A stretch of 64,000 nt of DNA from Sulfuriferula multivorans (GTDB taxonomy: Bacteria > Pseudomonadota > Gammaproteobacteria > Burkholderiales > Sulfuriferulaceae). Below are positions 29,436-37,785 of the stretch, piece after piece. The notes under the pieces were generated by a model. The model saw nothing but the letters and a program-made list of their open reading frames with translations. It was not told the DNA's origin and ran no database searches. Where the stretch lies: positions 186,001-250,000 of the forward strand of contig NZ_BGOW01000003.1 in the NCBI RefSeq assembly GCF_003851125.1. The letters run 5' to 3'. The translations under genes and the position numbers were made by a program. Position 1 is the stretch's first letter; every line of letters begins with the position of its first letter.

Positions 29436-30104
29436 ATGAAACAATTGCTGCTCGACATCGTTGCCCCACCCGCCCCCAGCCTCGGCAATTTTGTCATGGG
29501 CTGCAATGCGGAATTGCTGCATGCCGTAAGCGAGCAGGCGGCGGGGCAGGGCAATGAGCGCCAACTCTATCTCTGGGGCGCACCCGGCAGCGGCAGGACG
29601 CACCTGTTGCAGGCGGCAGTGGCTACCGCAGTAACATGCGGGCTGGAGGCGAACTACCTCCCTGCGTCAGCGTTTGCCGATGCGGCAGATACCCCGGCCG
29701 ATTTCCTGGCGGTGGATGATGTCGACACCCTCGACGCCAACGCCCAGATCGACCTGTTCAACCGTATCAATGCGGTGCGCGAAGGCCATGGGCGAATCCT
29801 GGTCGCGGGCAACGCTGCGCCCGCTCAACTTGAGTTACGCATCGACCTGACTACGCGTCTGGGCTGGGGACTGGTGTATCAGGTGCAGGCGCTGACCGAT
29901 GCGGAAAAAGTCCAGGCGTTGACCACCCACGCAGCCGGGCGCGGTTTCGACCTGCAACCCGGCGTAGCGGACTACCTGCTGCGCCACTGGCGGCGCGACC
30001 TCCCGTCATTACTGGCGGCGCTGGATACGCTCGACCACTATTCACTGGCAACCAAACGGCCGATTACGGTGCCGCTGTTGCGGGAAGTTTTGCGCGCTGA
30101 ATAA
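29436..30104 (+). CDS. hda: DnaA regulatory inactivator Hda
   Basis: A 222-residue AAA+ protein homologous to the DnaA ATPase domain, which with the sliding clamp promotes hydrolysis of DnaA-bound ATP. The N-terminus MKQLLLDIVAPPAPSLGNF contains the clamp-binding QLLLD-like motif. The Walker A is degenerate-looking but present as WGAPGSGRTHLLQ, and Walker B is FLAVDDVDTLD. The start at 29436 places the clamp motif at the N-terminus, as in known Hda. Confidence 0.93.
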   Translation: MKQLLLDIVAPPAPSLGNFVMGCNAELLHAVSEQAAGQGNERQLYLWGAPGSGRTHLLQAAVATAVTCGLEANYLPASAFADAADTPADFLAVDDVDTLDANAQIDLFNRINAVREGHGRILVAGNAAPAQLELRIDLTTRLGWGLVYQVQALTDAEKVQALTTHAAGRGFDLQPGVADYLLRHWRRDLPSLLAALDTLDHYSLATKRPITVPLLREVLRAE

Positions 30105-30614
30105 AAAGGTATTCGGTAGCCGGTATTGAAAACGCCCCGATAGAAACCGTCGGCTCCGATTGTGTAAATCGGAACTCAGCGTTGCTCGGATGTTGGCTCG
30201 CTTGGCGTCAGGGGTGATCAGTCATCGTGGCCGCAGTGAATTCTGCTTTTCGGCCATTTCTGACGGTTGCAGAGAGACACCGGTAGTCTTCCTGTGTCCG
30301 CTTGTGGAACCATGGCCCAACTGGCGCTATCGGCCAGCAAGAGACGGTCAAGCAATCCAGTTCGACTGTTCTTGCTGACTTCGAGCGGCCATACAGTGGT
30401 GGCAAGGGGATTGACGTAAATCGACCCAATACGGCCACCGCTGTGACACCGAAAATTTCAGTAGTGAAAACAGGTGCGCCATATTTCTGGTATGAGGAAT
30501 CAGTACTGCAAGCCATTTCAGCTGAGATCATTAAAAATGGGTAACTCGTTTGTTGATGATTCCGGCAAAAATATGCAATAATGAGCTGCTCATTAGTTTA
30601 TTGATGGATTATAT
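30105..30614. other. Non-coding stretch upstream of the restriction-modification genes
   Basis: About 500 bases between hda and the methylase gene. Open frames of 72-107 codons exist on both strands, but none has recognisable domains, good start signals or consistent codon use, and I could assign none. It is probably the left flank or eroded remains of an acquired segment. Confidence 0.5.
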
Positions 30615-32342
30615 ATGGCGAAGAAAAAAGTACTATCTGGAGCAGCTACCGATGCCGGGCTCAAGCCCGAGGAATCCGTTCGTCAGAGGGTAATCCGCGA
30701 TCTTCGGCAATTGGGGTGGGCTGAGACGCGCCTCCGCTGGAAGCCGGAATGGCCAGTTCCGGCAACGCCGCACGACCTAACCAAACGCGAACGCGGTCAA
30801 AAATTTGAAATATGCGGTAGCACTGACTTGGTAGCGTTTGCGGACGATAGTGGCGAATGGCACGCACTTCAAATTATCTTTGAGTTCAAGGCTCCAAATA
30901 TCGATGCTGGACGCTCACAACTTGTCCGCTACCTCAGCGCGGAACCAATGGCAAAAATGGGGTACTGGACCAATGGATCCCAAAGCCTTGCGATTTATAA
31001 GCGACATACTTGTGAATGGGTTTTTGAACAAGGCGCCGCGCTGCCTCACCCTAGTGACGACCTTACTCAACCCCCAACAACTCCCCCGACATGGAACACA
31101 TTACGAATCCCTACCGAAGCAGAGCTGACAGGGGCATTAAAAAGACTTGTAGCAACCACGGTAGTGAGCGATGCCAACGTAAATCGCAGAGAAGAGCAGC
31201 TTCGGGAACTCCTTCACATCATTCTAACGAAACTCGAAAGTGACGCTATTTCCAGCCGTTCTGCAAATCAGGACAAACCAGTCAGCTTCCGAATCTACGG
31301 GGACAATCTAACTAAGGTCGCCTTAACTGCGAAGGAAATCCGGGACCAATTTAAGGCGTATTTTGATAAGCAGAGAACCAGAATCTTCCTGCCAAGCGAT
31401 AGAGACGTAATTCTATTGAGCAGTGAAACGATATTTGCTGTTGTTGCTGAATTAGCACCTTTTCGCATCCTCGGTGATCACGTGGATCTTCTTGCCAAAG
31501 CCTTCCAAATTTTCAGGACGCAAGCTTTAAAGAGCGCGGAAGGTCAGTTTCTAACCCCGCTTCGTATCGTCCGTCCCGCTGTCATGGCAATGGATATCAC
31601 CTCCGAAGACAAAGTTATTGACCCGGCATGCGGCACTGGCGGATTCATTGTAGAAACCTTGCGCCAAGTAACAGACCGTGAATTTCCTAGTGAGGCAGAA
31701 GCTTGGAACATGGTGAAATGGGCCAACGACAACCTGTATGCAGTGGATAAAGATGATATCGGCATTAAGCTGACTCGAGCCATCATGGTTGCGATGCGCG
31801 ATGGCTCCACACACGCACTCCTTGGAGACGCTGTGCGAGTACATCACTGGGCGACAAAATACCCGAAACTTGCTCAGGAACTAAGTCAACCAGACAACAC
31901 TGGTAACGATACCCCCGACGTTTATGAACAATTCACTGTAGTAATTACCAATCCACCGTTTGGTGAAAACCTGAAAGTTAAGGGTGCGGACTGCCGCGCG
32001 TCGAAATACACAATCTCGGTCGCCGCTGCAATGAAAGGCCCGACGGACTACTGCGATCTCGAAATCGGGCTAGTCTATTTGGAGCTAGCGCACCGACTTC
32101 TGCAGCTTGGTGGTCGTGTAGGGATTGTGCTTCCCGAAACATACTTTTTCAGCTTCTCTTATCGGTGGTTGCCTGGGTGGCTCAAAAATCGCTTCGAGCT
32201 ACGCGGAATGATAAACATCCCAATGGAAGCATTTGAGGAATTCTGCCGAGCCAAGACCAACTTCTACATATTTGAAAAAGTCGGCCATGGGGCCGAGGAA
32301 GTTTGTGACGCTGATAACATAAACCCAATAAAGGAGGCATGA
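30615..32342 (+). CDS. Restriction nuclease-N6-adenine methylase fusion (HsdR_N-like plus HsdM-like, type IIG/BcgI-A style)
   Basis: A 575-residue protein. Residues 1-130 resemble the N-terminal nuclease domain of type I R subunits, with an ordered D (STDLVAF) and ExK (IIFEFKAPN) as in PD-(D/E)xK nucleases. Residues 300-560 are an N6-adenine methylase with SAM motif DPACGTGGFI and catalytic NPPFG. No separate hsdR is present, so cleavage would have to come from this chain. It overlaps the specificity gene by ATGA, with AAGGAGG just upstream. Codon use is less GC-biased than in neighbouring genes, suggesting transfer. Confidence 0.82.
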   Translation: MAKKKVLSGAATDAGLKPEESVRQRVIRDLRQLGWAETRLRWKPEWPVPATPHDLTKRERGQKFEICGSTDLVAFADDSGEWHALQIIFEFKAPNIDAGRSQLVRYLSAEPMAKMGYWTNGSQSLAIYKRHTCEWVFEQGAALPHPSDDLTQPPTTPPTWNTLRIPTEAELTGALKRLVATTVVSDANVNRREEQLRELLHIILTKLESDAISSRSANQDKPVSFRIYGDNLTKVALTAKEIRDQFKAYFDKQRTRIFLPSDRDVILLSSETIFAVVAELAPFRILGDHVDLLAKAFQIFRTQALKSAEGQFLTPLRIVRPAVMAMDITSEDKVIDPACGTGGFIVETLRQVTDREFPSEAEAWNMVKWANDNLYAVDKDDIGIKLTRAIMVAMRDGSTHALLGDAVRVHHWATKYPKLAQELSQPDNTGNDTPDVYEQFTVVITNPPFGENLKVKGADCRASKYTISVAAAMKGPTDYCDLEIGLVYLELAHRLLQLGGRVGIVLPETYFFSFSYRWLPGWLKNRFELRGMINIPMEAFEEFCRAKTNFYIFEKVGHGAEEVCDADNINPIKEA

Positions 32343-33376
32343 TGCCCACCCACCGCCCATCTTGGTTCTCTGACGACAAAATTATGGTTTCAACTGCCCC
32401 CACTTGCGGACTGACCAAGGGGGGACGGCTACTGCCGAAGATCGACCCAGCTACCGGTAAGCGAATCCAAACAATTGACCCCGAGACGGGAGCCTCAATA
32501 GATGCAATTAACGATCAGCTTCTCGAAGATGTCGAAGCACTTGTGACTGGAAAGATCACGGAAACGCTACGTTTTGTCCCTCGAGCAGATGTAAGTATGC
32601 GACTAGCGGTACCTGCGTACTACGAATCCCGACACATCGAACGATTCCGGGAAGCCATGCAGGAAGAACGTTTTGCTGGATTCAGCTCCGCTACCATCGG
32701 CGAACTTGCAAAGAAAGGGATCATCGAAATCAGGAACGGACACGGCTCTCCCTCTCATGATCAACGTGTGGGCAAAGTTCCGTATATTAAAGTATCGGAC
32801 TTACGGGCTGGGATGGTGAACATCAATCCAACGAACCGTGTCCCGAAATCTGTTGCCGAAGCTTTTTGGCGGGGTCCCTCATCAGGACTCCGGGCATTTG
32901 ATCTTATTTGCCCAGAACGAACCTCTAAGAATATCGGTGACTTTTGCATGTTAATGCCCGGCCAGGAGCAAGTCGTTACGACGAAAGAAGTGATTGTGCT
33001 AAGACCCGGGTCCAATGCAGATTTTGATGCCTTTTACCTGCTATGGGCGATGACCCTAAAAGTGGTTCGGGATCAATGGAAGCGGGTTGTCTTCATGCAA
33101 ACGAACCGGGAGGATGTTGGATCTCGCTATCTCGAGATAGAAATTCCGATCCCACCTAACCGGGGGGTTGCGGATGCCGCTTCATACGCTTTCCGGCAGT
33201 ACTACACGTCCATCGCTGATGCGCGTGTATTTCTTGGTAAGTACCTGTCAGAAGTCGGAGATCATCACTTTTTCGTTTCTGGCGCAGAAATCTCCGAGCC
33301 GGAAATCGAGCTAATCGATGATCAAAATGATTTGGCAGATTTAGGGACCACAGTGATTCCAAAAGTCTCGGGGTGA
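32339..33376 (+). CDS. Specificity subunit-like protein of the restriction-modification system
   Basis: A 345-residue protein starting with an ATG that overlaps the methylase stop (ATGA). Its first 60 residues (SDDKIMVSTAPTCGLTKGG then RLLPKIDPATGKR) read like the normal C-terminal continuation of an HsdM-type methylase. Residues about 95-300 look like one target-recognition module (VPYIKVSDLRAGMVNINPTN; VFMQTNREDVGSRYL). It seems to hold a single recognition domain, so a dimer would be needed for a bipartite site. It is translationally coupled to the upstream gene. Confidence 0.75.
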   Translation: MMPTHRPSWFSDDKIMVSTAPTCGLTKGGRLLPKIDPATGKRIQTIDPETGASIDAINDQLLEDVEALVTGKITETLRFVPRADVSMRLAVPAYYESRHIERFREAMQEERFAGFSSATIGELAKKGIIEIRNGHGSPSHDQRVGKVPYIKVSDLRAGMVNINPTNRVPKSVAEAFWRGPSSGLRAFDLICPERTSKNIGDFCMLMPGQEQVVTTKEVIVLRPGSNADFDAFYLLWAMTLKVVRDQWKRVVFMQTNREDVGSRYLEIEIPIPPNRGVADAASYAFRQYYTSIADARVFLGKYLSEVGDHHFFVSGAEISEPEIELIDDQNDLADLGTTVIPKVSG

Positions 33377-33813
33377 TTTTTTAGGACACTCTCTTTGTGG
33401 ATTCAAGCCTACTTACGCTCCGAAACGGACGGTGGGCCTGTAGACCGTGACAGGCACAGTTCCGGGTCGACAGTACGCATTCGTAGATCAGGAAAGCGGA
33501 CGCTCGCCATGGCGGTTCTTGAGTTCAGCGCATCTGACCGCTTAGGCCGATTATGCACAGTCCTCGATTATGTGAAGTGGTTGGCCTGACTGACCGTAAC
33601 GGCTCGATTTGATGCAATCACCAAGGGTTGCACCTTGCCATGAAGCGTCATTGGCGAGGTAAAAAATCACAACCGATGCGCGCCTGCTGTTGATAGAAGC
33701 CGCTATTCAATGGCAGTGATTCATCGACAGAAACTCGACCAAAGCAGACGGGGCGATTTCCTCGAAAGGCATTATGACTGGTAAACGGTCTATTCCACGC
33801 CCACCGCTTTGTT
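33377..33813. other. Non-coding stretch downstream of the restriction-modification genes
   Basis: About 440 bases without a convincing gene. Short open frames on either strand lack domains or start signals. I see no transposase fragments, direct repeats or tRNA attachment site here. Confidence 0.5.
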
Positions 33814-34053
33814 CTACGCTTTCGGTTTTCTTCCAGGGGCTGCAGGCGGAATATATCCCGCCACTCGACAGAGCGTCGCCTCACTCTTCTTGCCTTTTTC
33901 AAACCGAATCGAATGGCACGCGATCACCGCCCCACTGGCTGTTAGTTTTGATACGGAGAGGCGCACGTTCGCCAGTGAGATGCCTGTGTCATGGGCGATC
34001 TCCGAGTCTAGTTTCTCGCCGTGTTTTTTAAGGTATTGCAGAATCTGGTGCAA
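33814..34053 (-). CDS. Small winged-helix DNA-binding protein
   Basis: A 79-residue protein with an N-terminal winged-helix pattern: MHQILQYLKKHGEKLDSEIA, then HDTGISLANVRLSVSKLTAS as recognition helix, then a short wing and a Lys/Pro-rich tail (PPAAPGRKPKA). It resembles small accessory-element regulators. It is isolated beside the restriction-modification patch and two broken genes; no target is evident. Confidence 0.6.
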   Translation of the reverse strand: MHQILQYLKKHGEKLDSEIAHDTGISLANVRLSVSKLTASGAVIACHSIRFEKGKKSEATLCRVAGYIPPAAPGRKPKA

Positions 34054-34136
34054 CGCAAATACTCCCCACGAACATTAAAAAAGCAGTCGAAGTGTTGGCG
34101 CCATGGTGAAAATTCATTAAAAATTTCGCAACACAC

Positions 34137-35021
34137 TCAACCAGAAATGATCGCCGCATCTTTCGCAGCAAGACTGCCTACGGCTGACCAGTCGAGATTA
34201 TCACCGCCATGAGCCGCCAAATCCAGAAAACGATCGCGCAAGATACTGGCAAAAGGCAGCGGCACTTTCAAATCCTCGGCTGCGGCCAGAACCAGTCGCA
34301 TATCTTTTTGGCCCAGGTGAGCGGCAAACCCGGCAGGTTCAAAATGGCGATCGGCAATCATGCCACCGTAGTTCTTGTACAGAGGTACATTGAATATGCT
34401 GGAGGTGAGCAGATCAAGATACTGATGCCGATCTACGCCGCCTTTTTCCACCAGCGCCATGGCCTCGCCCAGCGACTCGATCACCGTTGCAATCAGGAAA
34501 TTGCCACTCAACTTCACCAGATTCGCCTTTTCAGGATCATCTGACACGATGAAAGTACGCTGACCCAGAATGTCCAGCAATGGTTGGATCTTTGCGATGA
34601 GCTCGGGTTTGCCCGCCGCGACCATGAAAAGCTTACCGGCTGCGGCGGCATCCGGCCTGCCGAATACAGGCGCCGCAATAAAACCCTGCTGTTTTTCACG
34701 GTGCGCCTCGGCAAGCTGTGCGGACAAGGCGACGCTTACGGTGCTGCAGGAAACGTGTATGGCGCCGGGCTTGAGATGCTCCAGAATGCCGGAAGGGCCC
34801 AGCGTCACTTCACTCAGCGCGGCATCATTGGCCAGCATGGTGAATACCACATCGGCATCGCAAACTTCCGCAATATTTTTCGCGGCCCTGGCCCCTGCCG
34901 CAATCAGCGGCTGCATCCGTTCTGCAGATCGGTTGTAGACGGTCAGCTCGTATCCTGCCTGACACAGGCGGGAGGCCATGCCTGCGCCCATTTTCCCCAG
35001 TCCGATAAATCCTGTTTTCAT
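34137..35021 (-). CDS. NAD(P)-dependent oxidoreductase of the 3-hydroxyisobutyrate dehydrogenase/tartronate semialdehyde reductase family
   Basis: A 294-residue beta-hydroxyacid dehydrogenase. The N-terminal dinucleotide motif is GFIGLGKMGAGMA, the substrate-binding segment is the family's SCSTVS (usually DxSTxS), and the catalytic Lys lies in NLVKLSGNFLI. The C-terminal all-helical domain is complete. The exact substrate (glyoxylate/succinate semialdehyde, hydroxyisobutyrate or another) cannot be told. The ATG at 35021 lies seven bases behind GGAG. Confidence 0.87.
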   Translation of the reverse strand: MKTGFIGLGKMGAGMASRLCQAGYELTVYNRSAERMQPLIAAGARAAKNIAEVCDADVVFTMLANDAALSEVTLGPSGILEHLKPGAIHVSCSTVSVALSAQLAEAHREKQQGFIAAPVFGRPDAAAAGKLFMVAAGKPELIAKIQPLLDILGQRTFIVSDDPEKANLVKLSGNFLIATVIESLGEAMALVEKGGVDRHQYLDLLTSSIFNVPLYKNYGGMIADRHFEPAGFAAHLGQKDMRLVLAAAEDLKVPLPFASILRDRFLDLAAHGGDNLDWSAVGSLAAKDAAIISG

Positions 35022-35052
35022 CATTCTTCTCCAAAAAGCAGATCAGTGTTTT

Positions 35053-35121
35053 TTATAAATTCGCCATGTTGATGAGTTCGATATCCGAGACAATGTCATG
35101 TTGGGCACAAAAGTCCAGCAT
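35053..35121 (-). pseudogene. Fragment of a zinc-type alcohol dehydrogenase C-terminus
   Basis: Reading the minus strand gives MLDFCAQHDIVSDIELINMA, which closely resembles the C-terminal domain of cinnamyl-alcohol-type zinc dehydrogenases (usual pattern MLDFCAEHNIxxDIExI), followed after two codons by a stop. Nothing upstream or downstream matches the rest of that family, so only about 23 codons remain. It lies between an intact dehydrogenase gene and a broken monooxygenase gene. Confidence 0.55.
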
Positions 35122-35182
35122 CCAGTGTTTCGCGTATGCCCTCTGATAGTGAGAAGCGGGAGCCCAGGTTGAGGGAGGGTTG

Positions 35183-36071
35183 TCACCGCAGCATTGCGCG
35201 GAGCTTGGCGGTGATTTCATATGACCTGAGACGCGCAGAATGATCGAAGATCTGCGACGTGATCATCAATTCATCCGCCCCGGTTTGTTCGATGAACGCT
35301 TCCAGTTTAAGCTTTACTGTGTCGCTGGAGCCAATTGCCGAGCATGACAGAACCTGGTCCAGCAGGGCCCGTTCCGGGGGACCGATGCGATTCATATAGC
35401 CGTTCTCGGGTGGCGGCAGACGCTTGGGATGGCCGCTGCGCAGGCTGACAAATGCTTGCTGCATTGATGTGGCGAGAAATTGCGCGTCCTCTTCCGAATC
35501 TGCCGCAAACACGTTGAAGCCGAGCATCACATACGGTTTCTCCAGATGGGCAGACGGCTTGAAATTGGCGCGATACAAGGCAAGCGCCTGCATCATTTGT
35601 GCGGGCGCAAAATGCGACGCGAATGCATAGGGCAGACCCAGCTCAGCAGCCAGCTGTGCGCCAAAAAGACTGGAGCCCAAAATCCATATCGGTACATTGA
35701 GCCCCGCGCCCGGAACGGCACGAACCGCGTGCCGTTGCGTCGCCGCGAAGAAATCCATCAGTTCGACGACGTCCCGGGGAAAGCGATTCCAGCGTTCCGA
35801 ACTGTTCGGCGATCACCAGAGGCGAATGGTTGGGCAACATGATCCCGCCGGCACCGACGCGGATGGTCGAGGTGCCGCCCGCGACATGCCCGATCAGGAC
35901 AGCGGTCGCGGCGCTGGCAATGCCGGGCATACCATGATGCTCGGCCAGCCAGAAGCGCTGGTAACCCCAGCGCTCTGCGTGCCTGGCAAGATCAAGCGTG
36001 TTGCGAAACGACTGGGCAGCGTTGCCGCCTTCGGTGATTGGAGATAGATCGAGGATGGAAAAGGGGATCAT
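35183..36071 (-). pseudogene. Luciferase-like monooxygenase (LLM class), frameshifted by an internal deletion
   Basis: Two reading frames together make one flavin-dependent LLM-class monooxygenase. The first (from 36071) runs [16 protein letters not shown] to [13 protein letters not shown]. The second begins in the other frame with [15 protein letters not shown] and continues to the stop at 35183. The segment normally found between these parts (about 35 residues with the GLGRAPG-type motif) is missing, and the junction near 35770-35790 shifts the frame. A small deletion therefore explains both defects. The product should be non-functional. Confidence 0.8.
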
Positions 36072-36148
36072 GCGTTCGACATGGGAGCGATAGCCACAAA
36101 GACAAGATTAAATCCGAACTATGTTCGTGAGGCGAAACCCCATATCCA

Positions 36149-36172
36149 TAAAAAAGGCGGCTAACGCCGCCT
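36149..36172 (-). terminator. Intrinsic terminator of the hsp20 gene
   Basis: On the minus strand AGGCGGC-GTTA-GCCGCCT followed by six T, 16 bases after the hsp20 stop. Confidence 0.9.
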
Positions 36173-36188
36173 GGAAAATGAAAATGCT

Positions 36189-36620
36189 TTAATGGATTTC
36201 CAGCCGTTTTGCGGAGGCTGCTGCCTTTTTCGGCAAGCGTAGCTCCAGCACGCCATCATGGTACTTCGCCTCTGCGGCCGCATCGTCGATGTCGTTGCCC
36301 AAGGTAAAGCTGCGATAGGCTTTGCCGAAGTAGCGTTCCGAGCGCAACAGTTTTTCACCATCCTTGTTCCCGGTTTCGCGCTTGACTTCAGCACTGAGCG
36401 AGACCTGGTTGCCATCGATGGTGACGTGAATGTCTTCCTTTTTCACGCCGGGTACATCGGCATGCACGGTGTAGCCCTGTTCATCTTCTTTCACATCCAT
36501 CTTGATTTGTACGACGGCCTCGCTATTGGTAGCGCGCACCGGGCGGAAAAAGCCACGGAACAGGTCATCGAATGGTTCGACAGTGAAATCAAAAGGGCCG
36601 TAACGGGAAATATTTGCCAT
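36189..36620 (-). CDS. Hsp20/alpha-crystallin-family small heat shock protein
   Basis: A 143-residue ATP-independent chaperone. The alpha-crystallin domain spans about 40-135, from VQIKMDVKEDEQGYTVHADV to GVLELRLPKKAAA, with the conserved VPGVKKEDIHV segment. The start MANISRYGPFDF at 36620 follows AAGGAG. A sigma-32-type promoter and a 5' hairpin lie upstream, and a terminator follows directly, so it is a one-gene unit. Confidence 0.92.
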   Translation of the reverse strand: MANISRYGPFDFTVEPFDDLFRGFFRPVRATNSEAVVQIKMDVKEDEQGYTVHADVPGVKKEDIHVTIDGNQVSLSAEVKRETGNKDGEKLLRSERYFGKAYRSFTLGNDIDDAAAEAKYHDGVLELRLPKKAAASAKRLEIH

Positions 36621-36653
36621 TTCAAAACTCCTTCTTTTCAGGTTGATCATCAG

Positions 36654-36710
36654 GCAGTCAATGGACTGCCTTCCCACATCGTAGATTTGGCTGCGCTGAA
36701 AAATTTCAAG
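36654..36710 (-). promoter_or_regulatory. Candidate sigma-32 promoter and 5'-leader hairpin of hsp20
   Basis: On the minus strand CTTGAAA (36710-36704), 13 bases, then CCAAATCTA (36690-36682), close to the heat-shock consensus CTTGAA and CCCCATnTA. Downstream in the leader is a perfect hairpin GGCAGTC-CATT-GACTGCC (36654-36671 region), about 35 bases before the start codon. The Shine-Dalgarno sequence is outside the stem, so a thermometer role is not shown. Confidence 0.55.
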
Positions 36711-37018
36711 CGTCGGGCAGAGTAATGATCGGCCGCCGCATCCGGCGGAAAGGCTAATAACCCTTGCAACATGGCGTGTTTCGATTCCGGAATTTTCAGG
36801 CCGCAGTGCTCCTATGCGTCGTCACTGGAGTCTTGCAGGATGGTGGGAATGCTTCGAAAATCATGCCGGTGAGGATTTTTTCCCCCGATCTTGAATGACG
36901 TCAAATTCCTGATACTAATAATTTCGTGGGTTGCATTGGGCATAAAACACTGGACTGGTTGAGTCTTGACGCTGGTTGGTAGTTCAACCCCCGTGGCAGA
37001 TGACCGCATCCATTACAT
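36711..37018. other. Intergenic region without recognised genes
   Basis: About 300 bases between the hsp20 promoter and the lipoprotein gene. The composition drops toward AT-rich near 36900. Short frames on both strands show nothing recognisable. Confidence 0.5.
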
Positions 37019-37666
37019 TCAATCATTGTTTGTAGGCAACTCTGCGGCGCTAATATTTTGTTGCTGTTGTTTGGTCAAGTACGCAATCTGTGAAAATGTT
37101 GCATCGAATACTATTGTTGCGCTTTTAAGATCTTCCATATTGTTATGCAGATCAGTTTCAAGCCTGGATAAATCTTGTCGAATATTAATGAGCTGATTAC
37201 GGTGGTTGCTAATTTCGTCTTTATCCAGGCGTAATATGCTATTAGCCTGTGCCAAATCGCTATTCATAGAAGCCAGCAAACCTGCAAGTCGATCATGAAT
37301 AATGGCTATTTTGTTCAGCGATTCTAGTGCATTAAGATGAATATCCATTACTTCAGGTGTTTCAGGCTTGAATTTCCCCAAGGTTTTTTCTATAGCCCTA
37401 ACTCTTGAGGCAATTTTTAATGCCTTATCCGGTAGGGCAATATCAGAGGCTATTGGTTTATTAAGGACGGCGTTTAGTTCATTTGAGATTGCATTGACAT
37501 CTGCGGCGTTATAAGCGTTTTCAAAGCGGGTAATGTCCTCAAGAATTTGTTTTGCATGCACCGCTTTTGAATCTTCATTTTTAGGCTGATGATCTGCTGT
37601 TTTTGAACAGGATATTAAAGCCGCTGATGCCACAATAATTAGAATAGCCGTTTTTTTAATATCCAT
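37019..37666 (-). CDS. Hypothetical lipoprotein with helical/coiled-coil body
   Basis: A 215-residue protein of unknown function. The start MDIKKTAILIIVASAALISC gives a typical lipoprotein signal peptide with lipobox LISC, so Cys20 should be lipidated. The body is largely helical with many Asn, Asp, Lys and Leu (for example LDKDEISNHRNQLINIRQDL), suggestive of a coiled coil. The gene is clearly more AT-rich than its neighbours and looks acquired. No other family was recognised. Confidence 0.65.
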   Translation of the reverse strand: MDIKKTAILIIVASAALISCSKTADHQPKNEDSKAVHAKQILEDITRFENAYNAADVNAISNELNAVLNKPIASDIALPDKALKIASRVRAIEKTLGKFKPETPEVMDIHLNALESLNKIAIIHDRLAGLLASMNSDLAQANSILRLDKDEISNHRNQLINIRQDLSRLETDLHNNMEDLKSATIVFDATFSQIAYLTKQQQQNISAAELPTNND

Positions 37667-37785
37667 ATTTTTGGTGCCTATTTTGGGTTTGTGGAGGAGA
37701 AGAGCGCCGCCAGTTTTACCAGCGCAGGCAAACAGCACTGCCTTGAATTTGCTCAGTACCCTCTCTGTCCACGGCGGCAGCGGTT

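Noticed and set aside
30208-30544. Overlapping open frames of 80-107 codons on both strands before the methylase
   Set aside because: Neither shows a domain, ribosome site or codon bias. I treat the region as non-coding.
33377-36188. Prophage or integrative element around the restriction-modification genes
   Set aside because: No integrase, transposase, direct repeats or tRNA target was found; only gene decay and a small DNA-binding protein are visible.
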